Assembly: GCA_037443645.1 (NCBI GenBank)
Contig: JBBINY010000048.1
Coordinates: 1 to 20,234 of the forward strand
Direction of reading: 5' to 3'
DNA: 20,234 bases
DNA from: UBA2336 sp037443645
GTDB lineage: Bacteria > Bacteroidota > Bacteroidia > Cytophagales > Cyclobacteriaceae
Shown here: in pieces, positions 7,145 through 15,560 of the stretch
How positions within the stretch are numbered: position 1 is the stretch's first letter
How the letters are laid out: every line of letters starts with the position of its first letter
Made by a program: the position numbers and the translations under genes
The notes under the pieces: generated by a model
What the model was told of the DNA's origin: nothing
The model's database searches: none
Seen by the model: the letters and a program-made list of their open reading frames with translations, nothing else

Positions 7145-8401
7145 CTACCCTAAGCCCTTCAATGCATTTACAAACACATCCAGTTCTTTAGGTGTAGTAT
7201 AAATGTTTGGCGTTATTCTGCAGCCGTGCACATTTGCGCCATCAATCGCCACGGTATAAATTTTGTATTTCTTCATCAGGGTATCGGCCAGGTCGGCCGG
7301 CTTCATTCCGTTAATGCCCACGTTGGCAATGCCACAGGAGCGATGGGGTTCTTTAGGTGTGTTAACCACAACATGGGATAATTCACGCACCCTGCTTGTC
7401 CAGTAGTTTTGCAGGTAGCGTAACCGTGCTTCTTTTCTTTCAGCCCCTATTTTTTCATAATAGTCGATGGCATTGTTTATAGCCAGTATGGTATGTACCG
7501 GATGGGTGCCCACATTGTTCAGCCGGTAAATATCATCTGCTTTGTCATCGAACGGAGCAAAAACCGGCCAGGTGCTATTTATATGCTCTTTCTTTACAAA
7601 AAGGATTCCCGCACCCAGCGGAACACTCAGCCATTTGTGTAAGCTTGATCCATAATAATCACAACCCAGATCGGGAATGGAGAACCTGAAATGGCCAAAC
7701 GCATGGGCTCCATCCACCATTACGTTAACACCCCTTCGGTGAGCCATGTCGCATATTTTTCGGACGGGCAAAATCTGTCCTGTAATGTTTATCATGTGGC
7801 AAACCATGAGGAGTTTTGTTTTTGGCGTGATGGCCTGTTCGTAGAGCGTAACAATTTCTTCATCGGATTGCGGATGGTTAGGTATTGAAATGATTTTATT
7901 AACAACGCCATACCGTTTTTCAACCTGCCTGAACATGCCCAGCATAGAGCCGTAATCCTGCTCAGCCATTACCGCCTCATCCCCGGCCTGCCAATCCTGT
8001 CCACCGATAATCATGTCAAGTGATTCGGTGGTGTTTCGTGTTATGATGAGTTCTTCTGGTGAACATCCTGCAAGACCGGCCAAACGGCCGGCCGCTTTCC
8101 GTTTGTTTTCTACCTGTACCGTGCGCATGTAGTATGAACCCTGATAGTTTATCTCTCTTATGTGTTGGATGTACTTCTCCAGGGTTTCCTGCGGAAGAAA
8201 ACAGTAGTATCCGTTTTCCAGGTTGATGTAATCTGGCTTAAGCCGGTAGCCTCCGCGCACCTGCGTCCAGAAATCTTCATCTGCAGCGAGTGTAGCAGCA
8301 GGGATTGAACTTACGCCAGACAGAAGCGTTTCAAGTGAGTTAAGGGCGGGCAATCCCATGGAAAGGATTCCGAGATTTTTTATAAATGAGCGTTTATCCA
8401 T
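7145..8401 (-). CDS. Exported PLP-dependent aminotransferase class V-fold enzyme
   Basis: A 418-residue fold-type I PLP enzyme of the NifS/isopenicillin-N-epimerase-like group. The N-terminus (MDKRSFIKNLGILSMGLP) looks like a Tat-type signal with Lys-Arg instead of Arg-Arg, and is followed by a linker up to ~42, so export is probable. The PLP lysine is Lys256 in SSLHKW. Asp230 in VMVDGAHAFGH should contact the pyridine nitrogen, and TRNTTES (121-127) matches the phosphate-binding region. The substrate cannot be read from the sequence. It lies 7 bases after the PrsW gene, the last gene of a likely three-gene minus-strand unit, and converges with the cyclase gene across 49 bases. 'Isopenicillin N epimerase' would be an over-specific name. 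Confidence 0.88.
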   Translation of the reverse strand: MDKRSFIKNLGILSMGLPALNSLETLLSGVSSIPAATLAADEDFWTQVRGGYRLKPDYINLENGYYCFLPQETLEKYIQHIREINYQGSYYMRTVQVENKRKAAGRLAGLAGCSPEELIITRNTTESLDMIIGGQDWQAGDEAVMAEQDYGSMLGMFRQVEKRYGVVNKIISIPNHPQSDEEIVTLYEQAITPKTKLLMVCHMINITGQILPVRKICDMAHRRGVNVMVDGAHAFGHFRFSIPDLGCDYYGSSLHKWLSVPLGAGILFVKKEHINSTWPVFAPFDDKADDIYRLNNVGTHPVHTILAINNAIDYYEKIGAERKEARLRYLQNYWTSRVRELSHVVVNTPKEPHRSCGIANVGINGMKPADLADTLMKKYKIYTVAIDGANVHGCRITPNIYTTPKELDVFVNALKGLG

Positions 8402-8408
8402 GATGTTA

Positions 8409-9116
8409 TCAGGTTGACGTATTATCCGTTGAAGAAGTTTGAATAAAAGGAGAAGCCTGCTGGTGAAGTCGCACGGCTTTTCGTGCTAGCACAAACGCAA
8501 CAGCCAGCGATACAAATGACCAGATCCAGATGCCGGGCACAAAGGAAATGAACAGGAAGTAATCGTAAATGCCGTGGAAAGCGGTTGCCGTAATAAGTGC
8601 CAGGAGGCCATAGCGGAATTTCCTGGCATGAATAAACTTGGCTTTACCAAGCCAATAACCCATAAGCACGGCAAACAACGCGTGCGCGGGTATTGCAGAG
8701 AACATCCGGATAATGGCCGTGCCTCCTCCGCCATACCAAACGTAAATAACGTTCTCAGCGGTGGCGAACCCCATGCCTACCATAACCGCGTACACAATTC
8801 CATCCAGCGGTTCGTTAAAGTTTTTATTCCGGTAAAGGATTCCCCGGATGAATACGAACTTGCTCACCTCCTCGATAAACGCCACAACTCCGAAAGCATG
8901 TATGGCTTGCTCCGTGAGATCCTGTTCCTCAATAGGTATTAAATCATCAACCGGCAGCCCGATTGCTAAATTTAAACCCAAACTAAGTACTCCATATAAA
9001 AAGCTCAATGCAAGCAGCCAAACCGGCTCTGGTTCATGTTTGTCGTGAATGTACATGAAAATCGCAATGGCGATGCCGGGTGTTAGCGCTATGGTTACCA
9101 GAAAGAAGGTGGTCAC
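8409..9116 (-). CDS. PrsW-family intramembrane metalloprotease
   Basis: A 235-residue polytopic membrane protein with about seven hydrophobic segments. It carries the PrsW (peptidase M82/CAAX-protease-like) signature: Glu82-Glu83-x-x-Lys86 (FIEEVSKF), Glu121-Asn122 (ATAEN), His145 (PAHALFAV) and His181 with Asp185 (HGIYDY). These are the expected catalytic and metal-linked positions. The start is GTG at 9116: an in-frame stop lies 15 bases upstream and the next ATG would remove the first membrane segment. It begins 21 bases after the upstream secreted-peptidase gene stops and ends 7 bases before the aminotransferase-like gene. In Bacillus, PrsW cleaves an anti-sigma factor; no such partner is visible here, so its substrate is unknown. 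Confidence 0.88.
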   Translation of the reverse strand: MTTFFLVTIALTPGIAIAIFMYIHDKHEPEPVWLLALSFLYGVLSLGLNLAIGLPVDDLIPIEEQDLTEQAIHAFGVVAFIEEVSKFVFIRGILYRNKNFNEPLDGIVYAVMVGMGFATAENVIYVWYGGGGTAIIRMFSAIPAHALFAVLMGYWLGKAKFIHARKFRYGLLALITATAFHGIYDYFLFISFVPGIWIWSFVSLAVAFVLARKAVRLHQQASPFIQTSSTDNTST

Positions 9117-9137
9117 TGGTGATCGATTTTAAAAATA

Positions 9138-12100
9138 CTATTTAAGTAATTTGAGTGAAATCATCCACTCACTATACCGCTTATTGTTGTCGTCCAAATC
9201 GAAAGCATTGGCGTATCCAATCGAAAAAGTGGATTCCAGCAGGGAGAAGATGACGATCTTCATATCCAGTTGAGAGCCTACATTTACAAACCGGTTATTT
9301 CCAAAATCATTTTCGCGGGTAATCAGGGCGGATGAAAATGCTGTGAGCTGCATCCAGTTGGAATATAGGTTTAATCCGCCCAGTTGCCTGAACCGGATAG
9401 GAGGAAGAACAAATTCCACCATGCCCTTGGCAAACGATTGAGCAATAATAAATTTATCGGCCTCAAAGCTTAGCCCCGGAAAGGAAAAGATGTTGCGGTA
9501 CCGCCTGGCCGCCTGGTAATCAATATAGTTGTTTCCAAAGGCTGCAAAACCAAAGCGTGTAAATGGATTAAATTCTTCACTCAGCGAATTGCCGGCTGCT
9601 GTTCTGAACCACACTGAGAAATGATTGACGGGGAGTTGGATGCCGATATCATACGAGCCAATCAGGGTGGCATATGTTTTTCCGTTAGAATGAGCAGAAA
9701 GCGTTCTGAACATCCACCGGAATCCTTTTTCAGCATCAACTGCGCCCAATGAACCCCTTAGGTTGCTGTATATCAGGCTGGCATCTACATTCAGGAACAG
9801 GCTGTCGGTAAATCCTTCGGTGTCAATTTGCTGGAAGTAGGGCGATTTCTGTAACCCATAAAATGCTCCGGCCCCCAAAACCAGATCCAGCTTGCGGGGC
9901 ATATCCCAAAGCAACGAACGGGTATAGTCCACCCGGGCGGTTGCGCCTCTTCGCGAAACTTTTGTCGGCCCGAAGAGGTCGTAAAAACTAGCCGGGTTGT
10001 AATGCGCACTGAACGTATAGCGTCCTATTTTTCCGGAAACCGAAAGATGAAGTTGTTCCTGGTCATCCATTACCAGGTTGGTGGTGTCGCTTTCGCTGGC
10101 GAGTCGGTTTATCCAATTGCGCGGAGTGTAAGAGGCTGAAATCTCAAATTCCCTGAAGTTCAGCGGATCGCCAAAATTGAAGGTGTAGCCTAACCCGATG
10201 AAGTTCTTGTAACCGGTCAGGATTGGGTAAGCCGAGTTCATTTTAATTTGCCGTCCTGAGCGGTATTGACCTTCTTTAATAATGAGGGATTCCATATCAA
10301 TCTGATCGGCAGTTGCAATGGGGATTTCCCATTCTTTTAATGCCGGAAATTTTTCAATGGTTTTAGTCCCTAAATATTCAATGGATGAAACCTCGCCAAC
10401 CGGAGCATTGGCGATGTAAACCGGCTGAAATCCATCGGCAGTAAAATTAAACGCGAAGAGTTTTTCATTACTGATTTGAAGTGGTCTGAAAAGTCCGGTA
10501 GCGGCATTACTCATTGGAATAATTTCTTTGGTGGCCACGTCCACCCTGAAAATGTTGCTTACCCCCGAGTAGTAGGATGATCCAAAAAGGTATTTACCAT
10601 CATCGGTAAACCGGAAACTTTGCGGAGAGGATACTTCAAAGTTGAAGATCGTGTCAATTACTGCTTTGTTCACCATCAGGCTGTCTGTATTGAACAGTAA
10701 CAATGATTGATTGCCGCGATAGTCGGACACCGCAGCACTCAACAGTTTTCCGTCAGGTGAAATGTCAATATCAAAAATGTCGTGCCCATAGGGAAGGGTG
10801 TAACGTTGCTGCCATTGGCTGTAGGCTGGGGCTTGCTGTTCTGTAGATTCCGGAATCCGGACGATGGTGGAGAATCCATTGAGGTGTTTAATGCCCCATA
10901 TTGATTTATCGGTTTTGTTAAAGGTCAGATCGCCTGTTCTGAAATCTTTTTGGAGGCGTGTAACTTTTCCTGTTTTGATATCATAGCTGTTCAGGTCGCG
11001 CCAGGCATCGTTGTCGGTTGTGAAGTAAAGTTTTTCGGCCTGGGCATCGTAGGTAACGGATGAAACGTAGAACAGTGCTGCGCCTTTAATGTCAGCCAGG
11101 CGCTCCAGTCTGCCATCGGCAAGATGCAAGGCCGCCAGGTGTGGGGCCTGCCCCGGGTAGTTAACGGCCACGTAAACAACATTCCGTGCTCTGTTGTAAT
11201 GCGGATAGGATACCGATCCGATTTTTTTTGTGGTGATGGGTTGCGTAGCGGTAGTTGGAAATTCCTTAATCCGCTCAACATTCTCGTGTTGCCATTTCTT
11301 TTCAAAAGAAATCCAGTTTTTCCATTCGTTATTCAATGATTGTCCGAACACGTGCTTAAACTGGGCAGAGTAGGAACGCCTGCTGCCATCCCTGCGCTTT
11401 ACCCATTCGATGATTTTATCCGGTCCATGCTGGTACGACAGGTAGCCCATAAATCGGGTGCCATACAGGTAGGAGTTGGTTTTTCCCTGGAAGTCGGTGG
11501 TGGTTCCTTCTGATTCAAGACCCTGCGCGGTATAGATATGGGCATTTTGTAATACACGGGTACGAAAAACCATTTCATCATAGCTGCCCATGGCAAGGCC
11601 AACGCCCCCGCTCATCCAGGTTTCAACATAGGAGGCTATGCCCTCATGGTACCACCGGGGTGAGTACCTGCGCGGGCTGGTGAGGTAGCTGTAAACGGCA
11701 GTAAGCGGATTCTCTTTAGTGGGGCTTACTTTTCCGAGGAATATTTTATGAAAAAACCGATCCGTACTGGTTGAATTATCAAGCGCCACTACATGCACCA
11801 GTTCGTGGTTCATCATGCTGAATACCCGCTCACCAGCGGGGCTGGTCTCGAATGTGTAACTAAAAGGGGAGAGGCCCATGGATATGGCATTCTTTGGAAC
11901 TGCCGTGGCACCACCATTTCCATAGTCCCCAAAATCCTGGATGAGTACGGTTATTTTCTCAGAGGGTGTGTAATCGAATAGTTTTCGGTGGAACTGCAGG
12001 GCATTGTGATAGCACCTTCCGGCATGCGGCAACACGTACTTATGACCGAAGTCGTAAGTAACCAGCCGCATCTCCTTCGTTTCAATCATATTGAGTTGAG

Positions 12101-12149
12101 CGAAGGCTGAGGTACTGATCAGCGAAAAAAGGATGAACAATTTATGCAT
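9138..12149 (-). CDS. Secreted metallopeptidase-like protein with beta-propeller and C-terminal outer-membrane barrel
   Basis: About 1003 residues from ATG 12149; the frame also allows GTG 12155. I prefer the ATG because MHKLFILFSLISTSAFAQ is a clean signal peptide cleaved near Ala17. A gluzincin-type zinc site is visible: His115-Glu116-Leu-Val-His119 (NHELVHVVALD), with Glu169 in WYHEGIASYVE as the probable third ligand, in the style of peptidase MA-like domains. Residues ~300-600 are repeated beta-rich segments with DISPDGK and TDDGKYLF turns, like a TolB/WD40-type propeller. Residues ~640-1003 look like amphipathic strands ending in MISLKLLK, suggesting a beta-barrel. It probably sits in the outer membrane with the peptidase and propeller on one face. 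The substrate is unknown. It leads the PrsW and aminotransferase genes. Confidence 0.8.
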   Translation of the reverse strand: MHKLFILFSLISTSAFAQLNMIETKEMRLVTYDFGHKYVLPHAGRCYHNALQFHRKLFDYTPSEKITVLIQDFGDYGNGGATAVPKNAISMGLSPFSYTFETSPAGERVFSMMNHELVHVVALDNSTSTDRFFHKIFLGKVSPTKENPLTAVYSYLTSPRRYSPRWYHEGIASYVETWMSGGVGLAMGSYDEMVFRTRVLQNAHIYTAQGLESEGTTTDFQGKTNSYLYGTRFMGYLSYQHGPDKIIEWVKRRDGSRRSYSAQFKHVFGQSLNNEWKNWISFEKKWQHENVERIKEFPTTATQPITTKKIGSVSYPHYNRARNVVYVAVNYPGQAPHLAALHLADGRLERLADIKGAALFYVSSVTYDAQAEKLYFTTDNDAWRDLNSYDIKTGKVTRLQKDFRTGDLTFNKTDKSIWGIKHLNGFSTIVRIPESTEQQAPAYSQWQQRYTLPYGHDIFDIDISPDGKLLSAAVSDYRGNQSLLLFNTDSLMVNKAVIDTIFNFEVSSPQSFRFTDDGKYLFGSSYYSGVSNIFRVDVATKEIIPMSNAATGLFRPLQISNEKLFAFNFTADGFQPVYIANAPVGEVSSIEYLGTKTIEKFPALKEWEIPIATADQIDMESLIIKEGQYRSGRQIKMNSAYPILTGYKNFIGLGYTFNFGDPLNFREFEISASYTPRNWINRLASESDTTNLVMDDQEQLHLSVSGKIGRYTFSAHYNPASFYDLFGPTKVSRRGATARVDYTRSLLWDMPRKLDLVLGAGAFYGLQKSPYFQQIDTEGFTDSLFLNVDASLIYSNLRGSLGAVDAEKGFRWMFRTLSAHSNGKTYATLIGSYDIGIQLPVNHFSVWFRTAAGNSLSEEFNPFTRFGFAAFGNNYIDYQAARRYRNIFSFPGLSFEADKFIIAQSFAKGMVEFVLPPIRFRQLGGLNLYSNWMQLTAFSSALITRENDFGNNRFVNVGSQLDMKIVIFSLLESTFSIGYANAFDLDDNNKRYSEWMISLKLLK

Positions 12150-12161
12150 AGACACAACCCG

Positions 12162-12193
12162 AAAAAAAACCCTGATGAAATCATCAGGGTTTT
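12162..12193 (-). terminator. Strong intrinsic terminator after the nonapeptide-repeat gene
   Basis: On the minus strand, CCCTGATG/CATCAGGG form a stem (plus-strand arms 12170-12177 and 12182-12189) with a 4-base loop, extended by A/T pairs, followed by eight Ts (plus-strand A run 12162-12169). It lies 19 bases past the stop of the gene at 12213-13241 and 12 bases before the next ATG at 12149. Confidence 0.85.
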
Positions 12194-12212
12194 AAGTTAG
12201 GCTTTTGATGGG

Positions 12213-13241
12213 CTACTGAAAATCAGCGCTCGCCATTTTTTCCAGTTGTGTAAACTGAGATGACTTCATGAGTTCGGTAAATGTTTGGTTTTTCATCAGG
12301 TCACCAAATGCCGGATTTTTTGCCAGCTCGGCAAACTGTGAATTCTTAGCAAGGTCGGCAAAGGCTGGTGATTTGGCCACCTCCATGAACTGGGGTGATT
12401 TCATCAGATCCGCAAACTGAGCATTCTTTGCCAGGTCGGCAAAAGCCGGTGACTTAGCCAGCTCCATGAACTGAGCATTCTTTGCCAGGTCGGCAAAGGC
12501 TGCATTCTTAGCCAATTCGCCAAAAGCCGGGTTCTTGGCCAGGTCAAGAAACTGCGCATTTTTTGCCAGAGCCGTAAAGGCCGGATTTTTTGCCAGTTCC
12601 TGGAAGCTTGAACTTTTTGCAAGTTCAGCGAAGTCGGGATTTTTTGCCAGCTCGGTAAATTTTCCTGACTTGGCCAGGTCCATCATAGCCGGGTTTTTTG
12701 CCAGGTCATCGAATGCCGGATTTTTTGCTACGTCCATAAACTGAGGAGACTTCATCAATTCAGCAAACGTGTTCGACTTGGCTAATTCTGTAAAGGCGGG
12801 TGACTTGGTATTTTTTGCAAGCTCAGCGAAGTCAGGATTTTTTGCCAGATCCTGGAACGAAGCAGACTTGGCCATATCGAGAAATTGGGCATTTTTCGCC
12901 AGGTCGTTAAATGCCGGATTTTTTGCGAGGTCAAGGAACTCCGGGTTCTTGGCCAGTTCTGTAAACTCCGGTGATTTCATCAGCTCGCGGAAATTCCTGT
13001 CGCGCATCAGTGCCTGAAACTGATCGTTCTGCAGCAACTGCTGGACTTCGGCTCCCTGGAGATCAACCGAGGCAGTAGCATTTTCGCTTTTATATTTTCC
13101 TGCTTTTTTAACGCCACCGATTCCTGACCCTTCGGCATCGCCCGAAGAGAAGTTAAACTGTCCGCCTGCCAGGTAGTAGCCAACCGTGGCAATCGCTGCT
13201 ACAGCGATTACGCCAAGAAATACCTTCTTAGACTTGTCCAT
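12213..13241 (-). CDS. Membrane-anchored nonapeptide-repeat protein of unknown function
   Basis: I do not recognise this family. The 342-residue protein begins with MDKSKKVF and a single hydrophobic segment (~8-25). With the positive charge before it, the remainder should be periplasmic. After a Gly/Ser-rich spacer, residues 73-336 are 29 copies of a 9-residue unit with consensus P-x-F-x-(E/D)-L-A-K-N. Phe at position 3 is kept in all but one unit and Lys at position 8 in all but the first (Arg). Position 6 is Leu except for Val in two units and Met in one. A three-residue insert (TKS, 145-147) interrupts the array once. Each unit could form a short helix with Asn-Pro at the boundary. The gene starts 103 bases after the TIR-TPR gene, on the same strand, and ends at a strong terminator. 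Confidence 0.8.
   Translation of the reverse strand: MDKSKKVFLGVIAVAAIATVGYYLAGGQFNFSSGDAEGSGIGGVKKAGKYKSENATASVDLQGAEVQQLLQNDQFQALMRDRNFRELMKSPEFTELAKNPEFLDLAKNPAFNDLAKNAQFLDMAKSASFQDLAKNPDFAELAKNTKSPAFTELAKSNTFAELMKSPQFMDVAKNPAFDDLAKNPAMMDLAKSGKFTELAKNPDFAELAKSSSFQELAKNPAFTALAKNAQFLDLAKNPAFGELAKNAAFADLAKNAQFMELAKSPAFADLAKNAQFADLMKSPQFMEVAKSPAFADLAKNSQFAELAKNPAFGDLMKNQTFTELMKSSQFTQLEKMASADFQ
12234..13025 (-). repeat. Tandem 27-bp coding repeat, 29 units
   Basis: The array encodes the nonapeptide repeats above. Most units differ by several bases, but identical runs show recent copying: GCATTCTTTGCCAGGTCGGC occurs near 12421 and again near 12475, 54 bases (two units) apart. Units 10-12 (NTFAELMKS-PQFMDVAKN-PAFDDLAKN) resemble units 23-25, which hints at an older block duplication of about 13 units. 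The only phase break is the 9-base insert at 12801-12809. Confidence 0.85.
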
Positions 13242-13344
13242 AGATTATTGATTTTTAGGTTGTTTGTTGATCGTTTAGGAAACTAAAGTTAGTTAAAAAT
13301 CGAGGAAGAATCCTATCCAGTTAATCCGAAAATCCGGAAGGCTG

Positions 13345-15462
13345 TTAAAGGTTCAGTTTTCGCTTAAAATCGATATATCGGTGATCCTTTTCGAAGGGTT
13401 TAAGCCACGGATTGCCGGCAAGGGTGCTAAGACCGCCATCGCGTTGCTGGTAGGCTTTTTCGAGCCAGGTAAACACCTCATCGGCCTGGTTTCGGCAGGC
13501 ATAAATTTCAGCAATCTGAAATGCACTGAAGTCCTGATACTCTGTAATAAATTTCTTCAGCATGGCGTCCGCTTCACTGGTACTTCCGGCTTTATAATAG
13601 GCCATGGCAAGGCCCTGCATGCGCCAGTCTTCAGCCACTTCAGATTGTATTTCGGAAATGGCTTTTGTGGAATTTCCCTGCAATAAGTAGATAAGTCCAA
13701 GGCGGTAATGCGCGGTTGGAAACTGGGGGTTTACATCAAGTGCCTTGTTAAGTTGTTGCTCCGCTTCATCCAACCGGTTTGCATGCATCAGTGTCATGGC
13801 GAGATTTACTTTTATTACCGTGCGCAGCGGATCCAGCTCCAATGCCTTGTAAAACAGGGAGATGGCCCGATCAAAATTACCCAGTGTTAATTCCAGGTTG
13901 GCCATGCCGTTAATAGCCCCGATATTTGACGGGTCGCGTGCGATTGCTTTCCTGAATTCCTCCTGTGCCCCTTGCCAGTCCCAATCGTAAGCAGCCAAAA
14001 TGGAGGCGAGTGCATAATGCCCGCTGGCCAGGTCGTCAGCTAGTGCAATGGCTCTGGTTGCAGCCTTTCGCGCCTTATCAAACCCTTCGGTTGGGTTGAT
14101 ATATCCGTTGTTGGCATGCGATGCATAGGCCAGTGAAAGTGCTGCCCAGGCATTTGCCAGGGAAGGATCAATGGCTACGGCCTGGCTGAATAGGTCAATT
14201 GCTTCGTCCACGTCTTCGCGCCTGTGCTTGGCAAAGTAGTAACGTCCTTGCAGAAACAGGTTGTAGGCTTCCGGATTTGCCTGCCGGGCGTGTACCTCTT
14301 TTCCGGCAAGTGTAATCTTTAACTCCTGCACCACGGTATTGGCTATTTCATCCTGTATCCTGAAGATCTCACCAACCGGTCGATCATACGTTTTCGACCA
14401 GAGGTGGCTTCCATCGTTTACAAGAATAAGTTGTGCCGTGATGCGCAATTTATCAGAGGATTTTCGAACACTTCCTTCAAGAATATGTGTGACGCCAAGC
14501 TTTTTTCCGATCTCCCGGATGTCTTCATTTTTCCCTTTAAATGAAAAGGCTGATGTTCGCGAGATCACTTTTAACTCGGGGATGCGGGCAAGCAGGTTTA
14601 AAAGTTCCTCGCTTAATCCATCGGAGAAATATTCCTGGTCGCCATCCGGGCTCAGGTCGGCAAACGGTAACACGGCTATGGAATTGGCGCTGTTGGGTAT
14701 TGATTGCGTGGTGAACGCTGATTGAAAATAATAGACTGCCGCTACCAGAAGTATGAGAACGCCCAGTATACCATAAGTGACCTTTCGTGTACCCAATGGC
14801 TTATTAAGAACTTCAGGATTGCTGAAAGCAGATGCTGAGACTTTCTCGGCACCGGGCCTCATCATCCGGATACCGGCAATTGTTTTCTTTATGGTGTTGG
14901 CCACCTTGTTAATTTGATCGCGGTAAAAGGTGTGATTCAGGTTTTCCTTGGGCTCATCTTCATGCGCACGGAGCGGGCGGTTAACTCCGGGGGTTCGGTA
15001 AATAAAATCCAGTGAGCGCAAGGTTCCTCCAAGTTCTGACTCTATCAGTTTGTGATCGTTGTCATCCAGTTCATGAATGCGAATGGGTAAAATCCGGCTG
15101 TTCACATTCCCATTGGCCAGGCGGATGTACATTCCGAACTGGTCGTTGCTGGCCAGTTTGTTAAATGCACAGAATTCATTCTTCCATGCATAACTGTTCG
15201 GATCGCAATAGGTTTGAGAAAGGATGGGAATGAAGATCAGGCATTTTAGCTTGCCTTCCAGGCTCTTGTCAACCACCTGCGTTTCGAGCAGGCCATCGTG
15301 CGGATTTGAATCGAAATAAATAGATAAGTCTTCCTTGAATGTTGCTGCAATTTCCTTCTTCAGGTTTTCCACAAATTCAGTAACCCAGCCATCGTATTTA
15401 TTGTCTTTATGTCGATAGCTGATGAAAATATCATACTCAAATCCAGGGACTATAGACGGCAT
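13345..15462 (-). CDS. Receptor-like TIR protein: TIR, membrane segment, FlgO/TolB-like domain, TPRs
   Basis: A 705-residue protein. Residues 1-~130 are a TIR domain (YDIFISYRH at 10-18), with Glu96 in AWKNEF at the position expected for the catalytic glutamate of NAD-cleaving TIRs. Residues ~131-200 are a conserved extension. One membrane segment (~231-246, GILGVLILLVAAVYYF) follows a Lys/Arg-rich flank, so the TIR should be cytoplasmic and the rest periplasmic. Residues ~260-390 match the FlgO/TolB-like domain seen ahead of TPRs (IAVLPFADLSPDGDQEYFSDG, then HILEGSVRK). Residues ~398-690 are about seven or eight TPRs. I chose ATG 15462 over the upstream TTG because the paralogue at 16883 also starts MPSIVPGFEYDIF. 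Whether it cleaves NAD, and what the periplasmic part senses, is inference. Confidence 0.88.
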   Translation of the reverse strand: MPSIVPGFEYDIFISYRHKDNKYDGWVTEFVENLKKEIAATFKEDLSIYFDSNPHDGLLETQVVDKSLEGKLKCLIFIPILSQTYCDPNSYAWKNEFCAFNKLASNDQFGMYIRLANGNVNSRILPIRIHELDDNDHKLIESELGGTLRSLDFIYRTPGVNRPLRAHEDEPKENLNHTFYRDQINKVANTIKKTIAGIRMMRPGAEKVSASAFSNPEVLNKPLGTRKVTYGILGVLILLVAAVYYFQSAFTTQSIPNSANSIAVLPFADLSPDGDQEYFSDGLSEELLNLLARIPELKVISRTSAFSFKGKNEDIREIGKKLGVTHILEGSVRKSSDKLRITAQLILVNDGSHLWSKTYDRPVGEIFRIQDEIANTVVQELKITLAGKEVHARQANPEAYNLFLQGRYYFAKHRREDVDEAIDLFSQAVAIDPSLANAWAALSLAYASHANNGYINPTEGFDKARKAATRAIALADDLASGHYALASILAAYDWDWQGAQEEFRKAIARDPSNIGAINGMANLELTLGNFDRAISLFYKALELDPLRTVIKVNLAMTLMHANRLDEAEQQLNKALDVNPQFPTAHYRLGLIYLLQGNSTKAISEIQSEVAEDWRMQGLAMAYYKAGSTSEADAMLKKFITEYQDFSAFQIAEIYACRNQADEVFTWLEKAYQQRDGGLSTLAGNPWLKPFEKDHRYIDFKRKLNL

Positions 15463-15560
15463 CTTCAAAGATAGGAAATGCGGTATTAAAAGCGAATGGC
15501 CGGTAAAACATGCCTGTGTTTCTTTTTGATGTTCAACGTTTAGTTCCGAACTTTATACGA

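Noticed and set aside
12534..13017. Plus-strand open frames opposite the nonapeptide array
   Set aside because: They are mirror images of the 27-bp repeat, which keeps the antisense frame open; they have no independent coding signs.
12234..13025. 27-bp tandem repeats as a CRISPR array
   Set aside because: There are no unique spacers; the repeats are contiguous and in frame within one protein-coding gene.
15466..15473. Minus-strand TATCTTTG, a perfect TAnnTTTG -7 box before the TIR-TPR gene
   Set aside because: It ends four bases before the ATG, which would need a leaderless transcript, and I see no matching TTTG -33 element at the right distance.
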